A stretch of 61,276 bases of DNA from Erwinia sp. OLFS4 (lineage in GTDB: Bacteria > Pseudomonadota > Gammaproteobacteria > Enterobacterales > Enterobacteriaceae): NCBI RefSeq assembly GCF_002752165.1, contig NZ_MOMB01000055.1, positions 1 through 61,276 of the forward strand, in the 5' to 3' direction. Below the pieces are notes generated by a model. It made no database searches. It was not told the DNA's origin and was given only the letters and a program-made list of their open reading frames with translations. A program made the translations under genes and the position numbers. Below are positions 51,270-61,248 of the stretch, in pieces. Position 1 is the stretch's first letter. Each line of letters opens with the position of its first letter.

Positions 51270-52340
51270 ATGCAGAAAGACGCAGTGAATAATATCCATA
51301 TTGCTGAAGAACAAATTTTAATCACACCTGAGCAGCTAAAAAATAAGTTTCCGCTCAGTGCCGGACTTGAAGCGCAGATCACCGCTTCGCGCCAGACTAT
51401 TGCTGATATCATTGCCGGGCGCGATCATCGTCTGCTGGTCGTGTGTGGGCCCTGTTCTATTCATGACACAGACGCTGCTCTTGATTATGCCCGCCAGTTA
51501 AAAACGCTCGCTGATCAGCTGCAGGATCAGCTGTATATTGTCATGCGCGTTTATTTTGAAAAACCCCGCACTACCGTAGGCTGGAAAGGGTTAATTAACG
51601 ATCCTTACATGGATAACTCTTTTGATATGGAAGCCGGTTTGCACATAGCACGCCAGCTTCTGCTTAATCTGGTCAGTATGGGTCTGCCGCTGGCCACCGA
51701 AGCCCTGGATCCTAATAGCCCGCAGTACCTTGGCGATCTGTTCAGCTGGTCGGCCATCGGCGCGCGTACAACAGAATCACAAACCCACAGAGAAATGGCC
51801 TCCGGTCTTTCAATGCCGGTTGGTTTTAAAAATGGTACTGACGGCAGTCTGGGAACAGCGATTAACGCAATGCGTGCTGCCGCCATGCCGCACCGTTTTG
51901 TTGGAATAAACCAGTCTGGTCAGGTTTGCCTGCTGCAAACCCAGGGGAACCCTGACGGTCATGTGATTTTACGCGGCGGGAAATCCCCTAACTATGGTCC
52001 GCAGGAGGTTACGCAGTGCGAAAAAGAGATGTTACAGGCAGGATTGCGTCCGGCCTTAATGATAGATTGCAGTCACGGTAATTCTTATAAAGACTATCGT
52101 CGTCAGCCCGGCGTAGCAGAATCTGCCGTCGCGCAGATCAAAGATGGTAATCGTTCGATTATGGGACTGATGCTGGAAAGTCATCTTAATGAAGGTAATC
52201 AGTCGTCTGAACAAGCACGTTGTGACATGAAATATGGTGTTTCGGTGACGGATGCCTGCATTAACTGGCAGACAACCGAATCACTACTGCGAGCAATTCA
52301 CCAGGATTTACAAGGTGTCCTGACGGCACGTCTGGCATAA
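51270..52340 (+). CDS. aroF: 3-deoxy-7-phosphoheptulonate synthase, Tyr-sensitive (AroF)
   Basis: This DAHP synthase joins PEP and erythrose 4-phosphate, the first step of the shikimate pathway. The 356-residue product equals E. coli AroF in length and aligns from [20 protein letters not shown]. Active-site segments are [53 protein letters not shown] and [14 protein letters not shown]. Tyrosine sensitivity is inferred from overall similarity and from the operon with tyrA under TyrR boxes. tyrA starts 11 bases downstream. Confidence 0.96.
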   Translation: MQKDAVNNIHIAEEQILITPEQLKNKFPLSAGLEAQITASRQTIADIIAGRDHRLLVVCGPCSIHDTDAALDYARQLKTLADQLQDQLYIVMRVYFEKPRTTVGWKGLINDPYMDNSFDMEAGLHIARQLLLNLVSMGLPLATEALDPNSPQYLGDLFSWSAIGARTTESQTHREMASGLSMPVGFKNGTDGSLGTAINAMRAAAMPHRFVGINQSGQVCLLQTQGNPDGHVILRGGKSPNYGPQEVTQCEKEMLQAGLRPALMIDCSHGNSYKDYRRQPGVAESAVAQIKDGNRSIMGLMLESHLNEGNQSSEQARCDMKYGVSVTDACINWQTTESLLRAIHQDLQGVLTARLA

Positions 52341-52351
52341 GAGGCATAAAA

Positions 52352-53473
52352 ATGGTGGCTGAATTAACCGCACTGCGCGATCGGATCGATGAGGTTGACA
52401 AGGCTTTGCTGGACTTGCTGGCAAAGCGCCTGGCGCTGGTTGCGGAAGTCGGTGAAGTGAAAAGCAAGGCCGGGCTGCCTATTTATGCGCCGGAACGTGA
52501 AGCGACAATGCTGGCTTCACGTCGTCAGGAAGCCGCGAGACTGGGTGTTCCCCCTGACCTGATTGAGGATGTGCTCAGACGCGTCATGCGTGAATCCTAC
52601 GCCAGCGAAAATGACAAAGGGTTTAAAACCATGAATCCGGCGCTGCGTCGGGTGGTTATTGTCGGTGGCAAAGGACAAATGGGGCGATTATTTGAGAAAT
52701 TGCTCACGTTGTCAGGTTACCAGGTTGCCATCCTCGATAAAGATCAGTGGGATGACGCAGATAGCCTGTTAAGGCAGGCCGGCATGGTTATTGTCAGCGT
52801 GCCTATTCATCTGACCGAGCAAGTGATTGCTCAGTTACCGCCGTTAGCCAAAGATTGTATCCTGGTGGATATTGCTTCTGTTAAAAATGGGCCGTTGCAG
52901 GCGATGCTGGCCGCCCACGCTGGACCGGTACTGGGGTTGCATCCAATGTTTGGCCCGGATACCAGCAGCCTGGCAAAGCAGGTTGTCGTCTGGTGTGACG
53001 GACGTCAACCGCAAGCGTATCAGTGGTTTCTTGAACAGATTCAGGTATGGGGCGCGCGTCTGCATCGTATCAGCGCCAGTGAACACGATCAGCATATGAC
53101 CTTTATCCAGGCACTGCGCCATTTTGCAACTTTTGCATATGGCCTGCATCTTGCGGAAGAGAATGTTGAACTGGAACAGCTGCTGGCTCTGTCATCACCG
53201 ATTTATCGTCTGGAACTGGCGATGGTCGGCCGATTATTCGCCCAGGACCCCCAGCTTTATGCCGATATTATTATGTCGTCTGAAAACAATCTGGCGCTGA
53301 TAAAGCGTTATTATCTGCGTTTTGGCGAGGCGATTGCATTGCTTGAAAAAGGCGATAAGCAGGCTTTTATTCACAGTTTCCGCAAAGTTGCCCGCTGGTT
53401 TGGCGATTATGCGCCCCGTTTCATGATGGAAAGCAGGGCGATGTTACGAGCGGCTAATGACAGCCGCCAGTGA
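52352..53473 (+). CDS. tyrA: Bifunctional chorismate mutase / prephenate dehydrogenase
   Basis: TyrA converts chorismate to prephenate and then to 4-hydroxyphenylpyruvate, committing to tyrosine. The 373-residue product equals E. coli. The AroQ chorismate mutase domain (1-~90) has [20 protein letters not shown], and the NAD-dependent dehydrogenase follows with [31 protein letters not shown] and [20 protein letters not shown]. It is in an operon with aroF and convergent with pheA, with only 35 bases between the stops. Confidence 0.98.
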   Translation: MVAELTALRDRIDEVDKALLDLLAKRLALVAEVGEVKSKAGLPIYAPEREATMLASRRQEAARLGVPPDLIEDVLRRVMRESYASENDKGFKTMNPALRRVVIVGGKGQMGRLFEKLLTLSGYQVAILDKDQWDDADSLLRQAGMVIVSVPIHLTEQVIAQLPPLAKDCILVDIASVKNGPLQAMLAAHAGPVLGLHPMFGPDTSSLAKQVVVWCDGRQPQAYQWFLEQIQVWGARLHRISASEHDQHMTFIQALRHFATFAYGLHLAEENVELEQLLALSSPIYRLELAMVGRLFAQDPQLYADIIMSSENNLALIKRYYLRFGEAIALLEKGDKQAFIHSFRKVARWFGDYAPRFMMESRAMLRAANDSRQ

Positions 53474-53508
53474 TAAAAGTGCGCTTTCTGCGTCCGCACC
53501 GCGGCGAA

Positions 53509-54669
53509 TTATCCCCGGTCTACCGGTACAACGTTCTCGCTGGGATAGCAGCCGAGGACTTTCAAAAAGCGCGTAATAGCATGCAGCTCATGCAGCGCTT
53601 TTTTCATGGCCTCTGAGCGCTGGTTTTCCTGCACATCAATGTAAAACATTTCCTCCCACGGATTGCCATGGATTGGCCGGCTTTCCAGCTTACTCATAAT
53701 CAGATTATGGTTACGCAGCACCAGCAGCGCTTCAACCAGCGCCCCGGCCTGCTGACCGGTCGCCAGCAGCAGTGTGGTTTTAGCCGGCACCTGCGAGGTC
53801 ACTTCTACTGCTTTGCGCGCGAGAATAATAAAACGGGTGATATTCTGCTGCTGATTTGCCAGATCACGTTCCAGCACTTGCAGGCCATATAGCGCACCGC
53901 CAGCTTCACTGCCAAGTGCTGCTACCTGCGGGCTGTTGATACTGGCGACTTTTTCCATTGCCGCTGCGGTACTTTCCGTATACTCAATTTTCCATTGCGG
54001 AAAACGTCTAATAAACTGGCTGCATTGCTGAAAGGGCTGGGGATGGCTGTAGATGGTTGAAATCTGTTGCAAGTCGGTGGCACCAGAGACCAGCACACAG
54101 TGGTCTATGGGAAGCGTCAGTTCACCAACAATGGACAGGCTGGTATTTTGCAGCAGATCGTAAACATCATTAATTGATCCGGAACTGGTGTTTTCAATCG
54201 GCACAACGGCATAATCGGCGTGACCAGTTTCAACTTGTTGAATAATTTTATTAAATTTAAGACATCCGCATTCTGCGATCTGTTCAAAATGGCGTGCAGC
54301 ATATTTACGGGCCGCAATATGCGACCAGGAACCTTTCGGACCGAGGAACGCAATACGTGCGCTGCTCGTACCTGTCTGATTAAGGTGTTGTTGTAACAGA
54401 GTCTGTTGAGTAAGCACCGAATCTTCAATAATCTGCTGAAAAATCTGGGTAATGTAATGTGCATCCAGACCCTGTCGTTTTCCTTTTTCAATCAGCTTTT
54501 CCAGCAGTTCACGTTCCCGGGCGATGTCGCGTACCGGACGCTGAGTAAGCATTTTGGCATTTGCCACTTCAACCGACAGTGCGCGTCGTTCGGCAAGGAG
54601 TGCCAGTAATTTTTCATCCAGCGCAGTGATTTTATCGCGTAATGACAGTAAGGGTTTTTCTGTGCTCAT
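53509..54669 (-). CDS. pheA: Bifunctional chorismate mutase / prephenate dehydratase
   Basis: PheA converts chorismate to prephenate and then to phenylpyruvate, committing to phenylalanine. The 386-residue product equals E. coli. The N-terminal AroQ mutase (1-~95) is followed by the dehydratase ([35 protein letters not shown]) and the ACT regulatory domain with [18 protein letters not shown], which binds Phe. Transcription is controlled by the pheL leader and attenuator upstream (54694-54818). Confidence 0.98.
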   Translation of the reverse strand: MSTEKPLLSLRDKITALDEKLLALLAERRALSVEVANAKMLTQRPVRDIARERELLEKLIEKGKRQGLDAHYITQIFQQIIEDSVLTQQTLLQQHLNQTGTSSARIAFLGPKGSWSHIAARKYAARHFEQIAECGCLKFNKIIQQVETGHADYAVVPIENTSSGSINDVYDLLQNTSLSIVGELTLPIDHCVLVSGATDLQQISTIYSHPQPFQQCSQFIRRFPQWKIEYTESTAAAMEKVASINSPQVAALGSEAGGALYGLQVLERDLANQQQNITRFIILARKAVEVTSQVPAKTTLLLATGQQAGALVEALLVLRNHNLIMSKLESRPIHGNPWEEMFYIDVQENQRSEAMKKALHELHAITRFLKVLGCYPSENVVPVDRG

Positions 54670-54693
54670 AGCGTTTAGTTACCTTCCAGCTGT

Positions 54694-54722
54694 TCAAAAA
54701 AAAGCCTCCCTGGTGGGAGGCT
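54694..54722 (-). terminator. pheA attenuator terminator
   Basis: On the minus strand AGCCTCCC and GGGAGGCT form a stem around ACCA, followed by eight T. Upstream, CTTCGCATTG in pheL can pair with CAATGCGAAG (54735-54745), giving the alternative structures expected of ribosome-mediated attenuation. Confidence 0.92.
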
Positions 54723-54770
54723 TTATTATTCGTCTTCGCATTGTTACTTTCACGACGAAAGGCCTCCCGT

Positions 54771-54818
54771 TCAGGGGAAGGTAAAAAACAATGCGAAGAA
54801 GAACAGGTTAAGTTGCAT
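54771..54818 (-). CDS. pheL: pheA operon leader peptide PheL
   Basis: This is a 15-residue leader, MQLNLFFFALFFTFP, with six phenylalanines. E. coli PheL is [15 protein letters not shown]: the end is conserved while residues 2-5 differ. Ribosome stalling at Phe codons when Phe-tRNA is low prevents formation of the terminator at 54694. The position, 102 bases before the pheA start, and the overlapping alternative hairpins confirm the role. Confidence 0.95.
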   Translation of the reverse strand: MQLNLFFFALFFTFP

Positions 54819-54850
54819 GTGTCTGACGTTTTTTGTGGTGACGGTAGGGA

Positions 54851-54880
54851 ACAATAACCTTGTTAAAAAACAGCTGTCAA
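54851..54880 (-). promoter_or_regulatory. Probable pheL-pheA promoter
   Basis: The minus strand has TTGACA (54880-54875) and TATTGT (54856-54851) with 18-base spacing, 33 bases before the pheL ATG. The -35 is perfect and the -10 matches 4 of 6. Confidence 0.6.
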
Positions 54881-54881
54881 T

Positions 54882-54904
54882 AAAAAACGCGCCCGCAGGC
54901 GCGT
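54882..54904 (-). terminator. Terminator of raiA
   Basis: ACGCGCC/GGCGCGT stem with a CGCA-type loop, followed on the minus strand by TTTTTTATTG, 19 bases after the raiA stop. Confidence 0.88.
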
Positions 54905-54922
54905 TGCATGACGGTAAACAAG

Positions 54923-55249
54923 CTATTCGCTCAGACTCAGATCCTTAACGCTGCTATAAGCGCGTCTGGCTTCACCTTTGTGCTGCACTTTATTCAGCTG
55001 TTTTTCCAGCTTGTTGATGAGATCGTTAATGGCAGAGTACATGTCGGTATGTTTGGCACTGGCAACCAACGGGCCGTTGGGGGTATTAATAGTGGCATCT
55101 GCAACAAATTCGTTAGATTCTTTCGACAAAACAATGTGTGGATTGATCAGCTGCGTTTGCCATTTTTCCAGTTTAGCCAGGCGCTCCTCGACATGGTGGC
55201 GGATAGCTTCAGTAATCTCCATTTGTTTACTGGTAATGTTCAGAATCAT
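54923..55249 (-). CDS. raiA: Ribosome-associated translation inhibitor RaiA
   Basis: RaiA (YfiA, protein Y) binds the 30S decoding centre in cold shock and stationary phase and keeps ribosomes as inactive 70S. The 108-residue product (E. coli 113) starts [20 protein letters not shown], and shows [20 protein letters not shown] and [18 protein letters not shown]. The acidic end (SVKDLSLSE) is a few residues shorter than in E. coli. GAGAGGTAAGTACA precedes the ATG. A perfect FNR-type palindrome lies upstream. Confidence 0.97.
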   Translation of the reverse strand: MILNITSKQMEITEAIRHHVEERLAKLEKWQTQLINPHIVLSKESNEFVADATINTPNGPLVASAKHTDMYSAINDLINKLEKQLNKVQHKGEARRAYSSVKDLSLSE

Positions 55250-55287
55250 TGTACTTACCTCTCTGTCATTTCCGTCCGGGTAAAGCC

Positions 55288-55328
55288 AGAATAGCGCCAG
55301 AAACAGGCAAATGTTTGATCTTGATCAA
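55288..55328 (-). promoter_or_regulatory. raiA promoter with FNR-type (or CRP-like) palindrome
   Basis: TTGATCTTGATCAA (55315-55328) fits the FNR consensus TTGATN4ATCAA at every position. On the minus strand a -10 TATTCT (55293-55288) predicts a start near 55281, which centres the palindrome at about -40.5 to -41.5, the class II activator position. CRP half-sites (TGTGA) differ by one or two bases, so CRP binding cannot be excluded. Confidence 0.7.
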
Positions 55329-55473
55329 AAAATGAGGTCACTTTTTGTCAAGGAAATGAAATATGTGAAAAGGCTCGGTTAACCCGGTTTTAGCCCTTGA
55401 ACTTCATGTCCCGCACTGACATAGTTGACGGGATAAGCTGTTTTTTATATGAAAAACCGGTGTATTAAGCAGC

Positions 55474-55501
55474 AAAAAGGCAGCCCGCGGGCTGCCTTTT
55501 T
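55474..55501. terminator. Terminator between bamD and raiA
   Basis: AAAAAGGCAGCC and GGCTGCCTTTTT form a fully symmetrical stem. It follows the bamD stop by 16 bases on the minus strand. Confidence 0.9.
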
Positions 55502-55517
55502 GCTGGCACAGACCGCA

Positions 55518-56252
55518 TTAGCGGGTGCGGTTGGCTGCAATCAGCTTCGCGACTTTGTCTGCTTCGCCGTTAAGCTGCATCTGGCGATAGGCGTTTTCCA
55601 TCAACGGCAACGCAGATTGCGTTGCTTTAGTATCCGGGTAATCTTTCAGCATCTGTTCTACGCGGTTAACGACGGCGACATAAGCGCCGCGCTTAGTGTA
55701 GAATCGTGCCACGGATAACTCATATTTCGCCAGACGATCTTTCAGCGAAACCAAACGCATTCTGGCGTCATTGGCATACAGGCTACCTGGATAACCGCGT
55801 AGCAACTGCGTGAAATCACGGAATGCGGCATGGGCATGCTCCGGATCGCGATCGGAACGATCGATACCAAAGAAGTTCTGCAGGGCGCTGTTATCCATTG
55901 CCATGTCGGTCAGACCACGCATGTAAATAACGTAGTCAATATTGGGATGCGTGGGATTCAGACGCATAAAGCGGTCGATAGCGGCTTGTGCCAGCGGGAG
56001 ATCGCCGTTTTTGTAATATGCGTAAATGAGATCCAGCTGCACCTGCTGGGAATAAGGACCAAACGGATAGCGGTTATCAAGAGCTTCCAGTTGCGTAATG
56101 GCGCCTTTAAAGTTACCGTCCTGCAGCTTTTGCTGGGCCGTGGCGTAAATCTCAGCAGGCGGGCTGTCTGGCACCGTCTCTTTGGAGCCGGAACAGCCGG
56201 CAAGTGCCAGGCTAAGCGTGGCTGCAACCACCAGATATTTCATACGCGTCAT
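55518..56252 (-). CDS. bamD: Outer-membrane protein assembly factor BamD
   Basis: BamD is the essential lipoprotein partner of BamA in the BAM complex that inserts beta-barrel proteins. The 244-residue product (E. coli 245) has a signal peptide and lipobox ([12 protein letters not shown], Cys20), then five TPR-like repeats ([41 protein letters not shown], and so on). The central [22 protein letters not shown] is highly conserved. It is divergent from rluD across 129 bases, as in E. coli. Confidence 0.97.
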   Translation of the reverse strand: MTRMKYLVVAATLSLALAGCSGSKETVPDSPPAEIYATAQQKLQDGNFKGAITQLEALDNRYPFGPYSQQVQLDLIYAYYKNGDLPLAQAAIDRFMRLNPTHPNIDYVIYMRGLTDMAMDNSALQNFFGIDRSDRDPEHAHAAFRDFTQLLRGYPGSLYANDARMRLVSLKDRLAKYELSVARFYTKRGAYVAVVNRVEQMLKDYPDTKATQSALPLMENAYRQMQLNGEADKVAKLIAANRTR

Positions 56253-56381
56253 GACGATTTGATTATCCTCAGAGTGTTATTGCGGAAGCTATCCGTTAAG
56301 CTTCCGGAAGTGACCAAGTACGATAGCACAATATATTAACGGCAATGCCGTGAAAACCCAACGTTAACGAAGAAGCTGTTT

Positions 56382-57362
56382 ATGGCACAACAAGTACAAC
56401 TCACCGCAACGGTATCCGAATCACAACTTGGACAACGCTTAGATCAGGCTTTGGCCGAATTGTTCCCTGATTATTCACGTTCACGCATAAAAGAGTGGAT
56501 TCTGGATGGCCGCATCCGGGTAAATGGCACGGTTGCCGACACACCAAAAGTGAAGGTGCTTGGCGGCGAGCATATTGAAATTGATGCGGCGATAGAAGAA
56601 GAAACACGCTGGCAGCCGCAAAATATCGCGCTTAACATTGTCTATGAAGATGATGATATTCTGGTAATTAATAAACCCCGCGATCTTGTGGTGCATCCTG
56701 GCGCCGGTAATCCCGATGGTACGGTACTGAACGCGTTGTTATATCACTACCCGCAGATTGCTGAGGTTCCGCGTGCTGGCATTGTTCACCGGCTTGACAA
56801 AGACACTACCGGATTAATGGTGGTTGCTAAAAGTGTGCCTGCACAAACCCATCTGGTGGAATCATTACAATTACGCGAAATCACTCGCGAATATGAAGCG
56901 GTGGCAATAGGTAACATGACGGCAGGGGGGACGGTTGAACAGCCGATTAGCCGTCATGCCAGCAAACGCACCCATATGGCGGTTCATCCGATGGGCAAAC
57001 CGGCGGTCACGCATTATCGCATTATGGAACATTTCCGCGCACATACCCGCTTACGTCTGCGTCTTGAAACTGGCCGCACCCATCAGATTCGTGTGCATAT
57101 GGCGCATATTAATCATCCTCTGGTGGGTGATCCGCTATACGGTGGTCGGCCACGGCCGCCAAAAGGAGCATCTGACGCTTTTATCACTACGTTGCGGCAG
57201 TTTGACCGTCAGGCGCTGCATGCAACGATGCTGCGCCTCTACCACCCTGTTAGCGGTATTGAAATGGAGTGGCATGCCCCGATACCTCAGGATATGGTTG
57301 ATCTGATTGACGCACTGAAGGCAGATACTGAGGCGTTCAAAGATCAGCTGGATTGGCTATGA
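56382..57362 (+). CDS. rluD: 23S rRNA pseudouridine(1911/1915/1917) synthase RluD
   Basis: RluD makes three pseudouridines in helix 69 of 23S rRNA. The 326-residue product equals E. coli. It has an N-terminal S4 RNA-binding domain (about 18-80) and the RluA-type catalytic core with the aspartate in GIVHRLDKDTTGLMVVAKS (Asp139 by family numbering). Further segments are LETGRTHQIRVHMAHINHPL and GDPLYGG. The stop overlaps the pgeF start (ATGA), so the two genes are translationally coupled. Confidence 0.98.
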   Translation: MAQQVQLTATVSESQLGQRLDQALAELFPDYSRSRIKEWILDGRIRVNGTVADTPKVKVLGGEHIEIDAAIEEETRWQPQNIALNIVYEDDDILVINKPRDLVVHPGAGNPDGTVLNALLYHYPQIAEVPRAGIVHRLDKDTTGLMVVAKSVPAQTHLVESLQLREITREYEAVAIGNMTAGGTVEQPISRHASKRTHMAVHPMGKPAVTHYRIMEHFRAHTRLRLRLETGRTHQIRVHMAHINHPLVGDPLYGGRPRPPKGASDAFITTLRQFDRQALHATMLRLYHPVSGIEMEWHAPIPQDMVDLIDALKADTEAFKDQLDWL

Positions 57363-58084
57363 GCTTACTTTTTCCGCAGTGGGACGCACCGGCCTCCGTC
57401 CATGCCTGTAGTACCATGCGGCAGGGGGGATTCAGCCTGCCACCGTGGGATTCTTTTAACCTGGGAATGCATGTCGGAGACGATGACGGACACGTATTAC
57501 GCAACCGCCAGCACTTAATCCAGCTGGCGGGTTTGCCATCATCTCCTGTCTGGCTGGAACAGGTACATGGTACCTCGGTGCTTACGCTGCCAACGTGGCA
57601 GTCAGTCTGCGTTGCCGATGCTGCTTATACGCGTACACCAGACACTGTTTGCGCAGTAATGACGGCAGATTGTCTGCCGGTTCTGTTATGTTCGCAGCAG
57701 GGGGATGAGGTTGCGGCCGTGCATGCTGGCTGGCGCGGATTGCTGGCAGGGGTTATTGAACAAACCCTGAAAAAGTTTGCGGCGCCGGCGCATCAGATTC
57801 TGGCGTGGCTTGGGCCAGCTATTGGTCCTGGGGCATTTGAAGTCGGGGCCGAAGTGCGCAATGCCTTTATAGCTGAAAACCCGTTAGCGGCAGCGGCTTT
57901 TGCCGCGGCAGGCGATAAATTTTATGCCGATCTCTGGCTGCTGGCACGTCAGCGCCTGTCGCTTTCTGGTATTACCACTATCAGCGGCGGTGGCATTTGC
58001 ACCTATCAGCAAACTGGTCATTTTTTCTCCTACCGGCGCGACGGAATTACTGGCCGTATGGCAACTTTGATTTGGCTGAGCTAA
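57359..58084 (+). CDS. pgeF: Purine nucleoside phosphorylase / peptidoglycan editing factor PgeF (YfiH)
   Basis: PgeF belongs to the YfiH/LACC1 multi-copper polyphenol oxidoreductase-like family. In E. coli it has been linked to keeping L-Ser out of the peptidoglycan stem peptide, and relatives act as purine nucleoside phosphorylases. The 241-residue product (E. coli 243) shows VHGTSVLTLP, the Cys in MTADCLPVLLCS and the His in AAVHAGWRGLLAGV, all part of the zinc active site, and GPGAFEVGAEV. It starts at 57359, overlapping the rluD stop by four bases. Confidence 0.95.
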   Translation: MSLLFPQWDAPASVHACSTMRQGGFSLPPWDSFNLGMHVGDDDGHVLRNRQHLIQLAGLPSSPVWLEQVHGTSVLTLPTWQSVCVADAAYTRTPDTVCAVMTADCLPVLLCSQQGDEVAAVHAGWRGLLAGVIEQTLKKFAAPAHQILAWLGPAIGPGAFEVGAEVRNAFIAENPLAAAAFAAAGDKFYADLWLLARQRLSLSGITTISGGGICTYQQTGHFFSYRRDGITGRMATLIWLS

Positions 58085-58144
58085 ATTAGCGGCCTAAGAC
58101 GATCCAGGTTGGTGTTTTTTCCAGCAAAAAAACGGGTCAATAAT

Positions 58145-58172
58145 CTTGAAAATTTGAGGACAGACCTCATCT
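58145..58172 (+). promoter_or_regulatory. Sigma-32 heat-shock promoter of clpB
   Basis: CTTGAAAA (58145-58152) and CCTCATCT (58165-58172) are spaced as in sigma-32 promoters (CTTGAA-N14-CCTCATCT) and resemble the E. coli clpB promoter. A small inverted repeat TGAGG/CCTCA overlaps the spacer and -10. Confidence 0.88.
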
Positions 58173-58209
58173 AATCTCCAGTAGCAATTTTGACCTGTAG
58201 GGGGAAATT

Positions 58210-60783
58210 ATGCGCCTGGATCGTCTTACTAATAAATTCCAGTTAGCTCTTGCCGACGCCCAGTCTTTAGCACTGGGACGCGATCATCAATTTATTGAAC
58301 CACTGCATCTGATGAGTGCTTTGCTTCATCAGGAAGGCGGGTCTGTCGGTCCGCTTCTGACGACGGCCGGCGCTAATATCGCCAGCCTGCGTAGCAGTAT
58401 TGAACAGGCAATCAGCCGCCTGCCTCAGGTTGAGGGCAGCGACACCGATGTTCAGCCTTCCGCCGATTTGGTTCGTGTTCTCAATAATTGCGATAAGCTG
58501 GCGCAAAAGCGCGGCGATAACTTTATTTCATCAGAACTGTTTGTGTTGGCTGCCCTTGATTCCCGCGGGTCGCTGGCTGATTTGTTGAAATCAGCCGGTG
58601 TAACCAGCGACAAGCTGACGAAAGCCATTGAGCAAATACGCGGGGGGGAAAACGTGAACGATCAGGGTGCTGAAGACCAGCGTCAGGCGTTAAAAAAATA
58701 TACCATTGACCTTACTGAGCGTGCAGAACAAGGCAAACTGGACCCGGTTATTGGGCGTGATGAAGAGATTCGCCGGACTATCCAGGTTTTACAACGGCGC
58801 ACAAAAAACAATCCGGTGCTAATTGGTGAACCCGGGGTGGGTAAGACGGCAATCGTTGAGGGACTGGCACAGCGTATTATCAACGGTGAGGTGCCGGAAG
58901 GCCTTAAAGGGCGTCGGGTGCTGGCACTGGATATGGGGGCATTGGTGGCCGGTGCTAAATACCGTGGTGAATTTGAAGAACGTCTGAAGGGTGTACTTAA
59001 TGACCTTGCCAAACAGGAAGGCAACGTTATTTTGTTTGTTGACGAGCTGCACACCATGGTTGGTGCCGGTAAAGCTGATGGTGCCATGGATGCCGGTAAT
59101 ATGCTTAAGCCTGCGTTGGCGCGTGGCGAATTGCACTGCGTGGGTGCCACAACGCTGGATGAGTATCGCCAGTATATTGAAAAAGATGCTGCGCTGGAGC
59201 GACGTTTTCAGAAGGTTTTTGTCGCCGAACCCAGCGTGGAAGATACCATTGCTATTTTGCGTGGCCTGAAAGAGCGCTATGAGCTGCACCATCATGTGCA
59301 GATCACTGATCCGGCCATTGTTGCTGCAGCGACGCTGTCGCATCGTTATATTGCCGACCGCCAGTTGCCTGACAAAGCGATTGACCTGATTGACGAAGCC
59401 GCATCAAGCATTCGCTTGCAGATCGACTCGAAACCAGAACCGTTGGATCGGCTTGAAAGACGCATTATCCAGCTAAAACTGGAACAGCAGGCGCTGAAAA
59501 AAGAATCTGATGAAGCGAGCGTTAAGCGTCTGGATATGCTTGAGGAAGAGTTGACGCAAAAAGAAAAAGATTACTCAGAGCTGGAAGAGGAATGGAAAGC
59601 GGAAAAAGCTTCGCTTTCCGGTACTCAGACCATTAAAGCACAACTGGAGCAGGCGCGGATCGAGCTTGAACAGGCCCGTCGTCAGGGGGACCTGGCACAG
59701 ATGTCTGAACTGCAATACGGCAAAATACCCGAGCTGGAAAAACAGCTTGCTGCAGCGACTCAGTCTGAAGGGAAGACGATGAAGTTGTTACGCAATCGCG
59801 TAACGGACGTTGAAATTGCCGATGTGCTGGCTCGCTGGACCGGTATCCCGGTTGCCCGCATGATGGAAGGAGAACGCGAAAAACTGTTGCGCATGGAGCA
59901 GGAATTACATCAGCGGGTGATTGGCCAGGATGAAGCTGTTGAAGCCGTGTCTAATGCGATTCGCCGCAGTCGTGCCGGACTTGCCGATCCTAACCGACCC
60001 ATTGGCTCGTTTTTGTTCCTTGGGCCAACGGGTGTGGGTAAAACCGAGCTCTGCAAAGCGTTGGCTAACTTCATGTTTGACAGTGATGATGCCATGGTGC
60101 GGCTTGATATGTCGGAGTTTATGGAAAAACATGTTGTCTCGCGGCTGGTGGGTGCGCCCCCGGGATATGTGGGTTATGAAGAAGGTGGCTACCTGACGGA
60201 GGCAGTGCGCCGTCGTCCTTATTCGGTGATTCTGCTGGACGAAGTTGAAAAAGCGCACCCGGACGTGTTTAACATTCTGTTGCAGGTGCTGGATGATGGT
60301 CGTCTGACAGATGGTCAGGGTCGGACGGTTGATTTTCGCAATACCGTGGTGATTATGACATCGAATCTTGGATCGGATCTGATTCAGGAACGGTTTGGCG
60401 AGTTGAATTACGGTGAAATGAAAACGCTGGTGATGTCTGTTGTTGGCCATCATTTCCGCCCGGAATTCATCAACCGTATTGACGAACTGGTGGTTTTCCA
60501 CCCGCTGGGTGAAAAACACATTGCTTCAATTGCTAAAATTCAGCTGCATCGTCTTTACCAGCGCCTGGAAGAGCGCGGCTATGAATTACACATCAGTGAT
60601 GCTGCGCTGCAACTTTTAGGCAAAAACGGTTATGACCCGGTTTACGGTGCCCGTCCGCTTAAACGGGCGATCCAGCAAGAGATTGAAAATCCGCTGGCAC
60701 AGAAAATTCTTTCCGGTGCGTTTGTGCCAGGTAAGCCGATTTTAATGGATGTCAGCAACGGCAGTATCGTGGCTTCACAATAA
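58210..60783 (+). CDS. clpB: ATP-dependent disaggregase ClpB
   Basis: ClpB is a hexameric AAA+ protein that, with DnaK, pulls polypeptides out of aggregates after heat stress. The 857-residue product equals E. coli. It has an N domain (1-~145), then NBD1 with Walker [17 protein letters not shown] and Walker [16 protein letters not shown]. The coiled-coil M domain (about 410-520) is rich in Glu/Lys, and NBD2 follows with Walker [15 protein letters not shown] and Walker [15 protein letters not shown]. No ClpP-binding loop is expected. An internal start giving ClpB95 (E. coli codon ~149) may exist but was not checked. Heat-shock control comes from the sigma-32 promoter upstream, and a 16S rRNA gene follows. 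Confidence 0.98.
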   Translation: MRLDRLTNKFQLALADAQSLALGRDHQFIEPLHLMSALLHQEGGSVGPLLTTAGANIASLRSSIEQAISRLPQVEGSDTDVQPSADLVRVLNNCDKLAQKRGDNFISSELFVLAALDSRGSLADLLKSAGVTSDKLTKAIEQIRGGENVNDQGAEDQRQALKKYTIDLTERAEQGKLDPVIGRDEEIRRTIQVLQRRTKNNPVLIGEPGVGKTAIVEGLAQRIINGEVPEGLKGRRVLALDMGALVAGAKYRGEFEERLKGVLNDLAKQEGNVILFVDELHTMVGAGKADGAMDAGNMLKPALARGELHCVGATTLDEYRQYIEKDAALERRFQKVFVAEPSVEDTIAILRGLKERYELHHHVQITDPAIVAAATLSHRYIADRQLPDKAIDLIDEAASSIRLQIDSKPEPLDRLERRIIQLKLEQQALKKESDEASVKRLDMLEEELTQKEKDYSELEEEWKAEKASLSGTQTIKAQLEQARIELEQARRQGDLAQMSELQYGKIPELEKQLAAATQSEGKTMKLLRNRVTDVEIADVLARWTGIPVARMMEGEREKLLRMEQELHQRVIGQDEAVEAVSNAIRRSRAGLADPNRPIGSFLFLGPTGVGKTELCKALANFMFDSDDAMVRLDMSEFMEKHVVSRLVGAPPGYVGYEEGGYLTEAVRRRPYSVILLDEVEKAHPDVFNILLQVLDDGRLTDGQGRTVDFRNTVVIMTSNLGSDLIQERFGELNYGEMKTLVMSVVGHHFRPEFINRIDELVVFHPLGEKHIASIAKIQLHRLYQRLEERGYELHISDAALQLLGKNGYDPVYGARPLKRAIQQEIENPLAQKILSGAFVPGKPILMDVSNGSIVASQ

Positions 60784-60796
60784 ATATCGGTGTTGC

Positions 60797-60825
60797 AAAA
60801 GGGCTCTTATCGGGCCCTTTTTTTC
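60797..60825 (+). terminator. Rho-independent terminator after clpB
   Basis: AAAAGGGC (60797-60804) pairs with GCCCTTTT across a 9-base loop, followed by more T, 13 bases after the clpB stop. Confidence 0.88.
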
Positions 60826-60894
60826 GTCTATACCGATCAGAACCTTATTGCTGATTGAAAAGTGAGCGAACGATTCTCTTTTTGCAAATAAAAC

Positions 60895-60922
60895 TTGTCA
60901 GATAACGTCAGGTCCCTATAAT
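60895..60922 (+). promoter_or_regulatory. rRNA operon promoter P1
   Basis: TTGTCA (60895-60900), a 16-base spacer and TATAAT (60917-60922) are followed by the GC-rich discriminator GCGCCTCC typical of ppGpp/DksA-regulated rrn P1. The AT-rich GCAAATAAAA just upstream could be an UP element; Fis sites were not placed. Together with P2 and the leader it fills the 465 bases between clpB and the 16S gene, where I see no protein gene. Confidence 0.9.
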
Positions 60923-61015
60923 GCGCCTCCACTGACACGGCATAGCGGCAACGCGGACCGGGTTGGCAGGAAGATAAAACGATTTATTTTCCGCTAAAGA
61001 AGAAGGAAAAAATCC

Positions 61016-61043
61016 TTGACTCTTCAGAGGGGTGACGTAATAT
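61016..61043 (+). promoter_or_regulatory. rRNA operon promoter P2
   Basis: TTGACT (61016-61021) and TAATAT (61038-61043) with 16-base spacing, 99 bases downstream of the P1 -10 counted from its end to the P2 -35 region plus spacer. Same layout as E. coli rrn operons. Confidence 0.88.
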
Positions 61044-61082
61044 ACGCCACCTCGCGACAGCAGGCGTAATGCCGGTCGCAGC

Positions 61083-61093
61083 GCTCTTTAACA
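61083..61093 (+). promoter_or_regulatory. rrn leader antitermination boxA
   Basis: GCTCTTTAACA matches the NusB/S10-binding boxA of rRNA leaders. It is followed by AATTTATCAGACAATCTGTG and the boxC-like TGTGTGGGCACTC, as in E. coli rrn leaders. Confidence 0.9.
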
Positions 61094-61248
61094 ATTTATC
61101 AGACAATCTGTGTGGGCACTCGCAGGATTGATATGGCAAAACTATTTGCAGTATCAAGTCTTGAAGAGTGAACGCGTAAATTCATTACGTAACCGTCGGG
61201 TTTAAATACCGGACGGAGAGTTTAATTCTTTGAGCATCAGACACTTTT

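Noticed and set aside
59905..60519. Minus-strand open frame (204 residues) inside clpB
   Set aside because: Antisense to the conserved second nucleotide-binding domain of clpB; histidine-rich composition typical of shadow frames.
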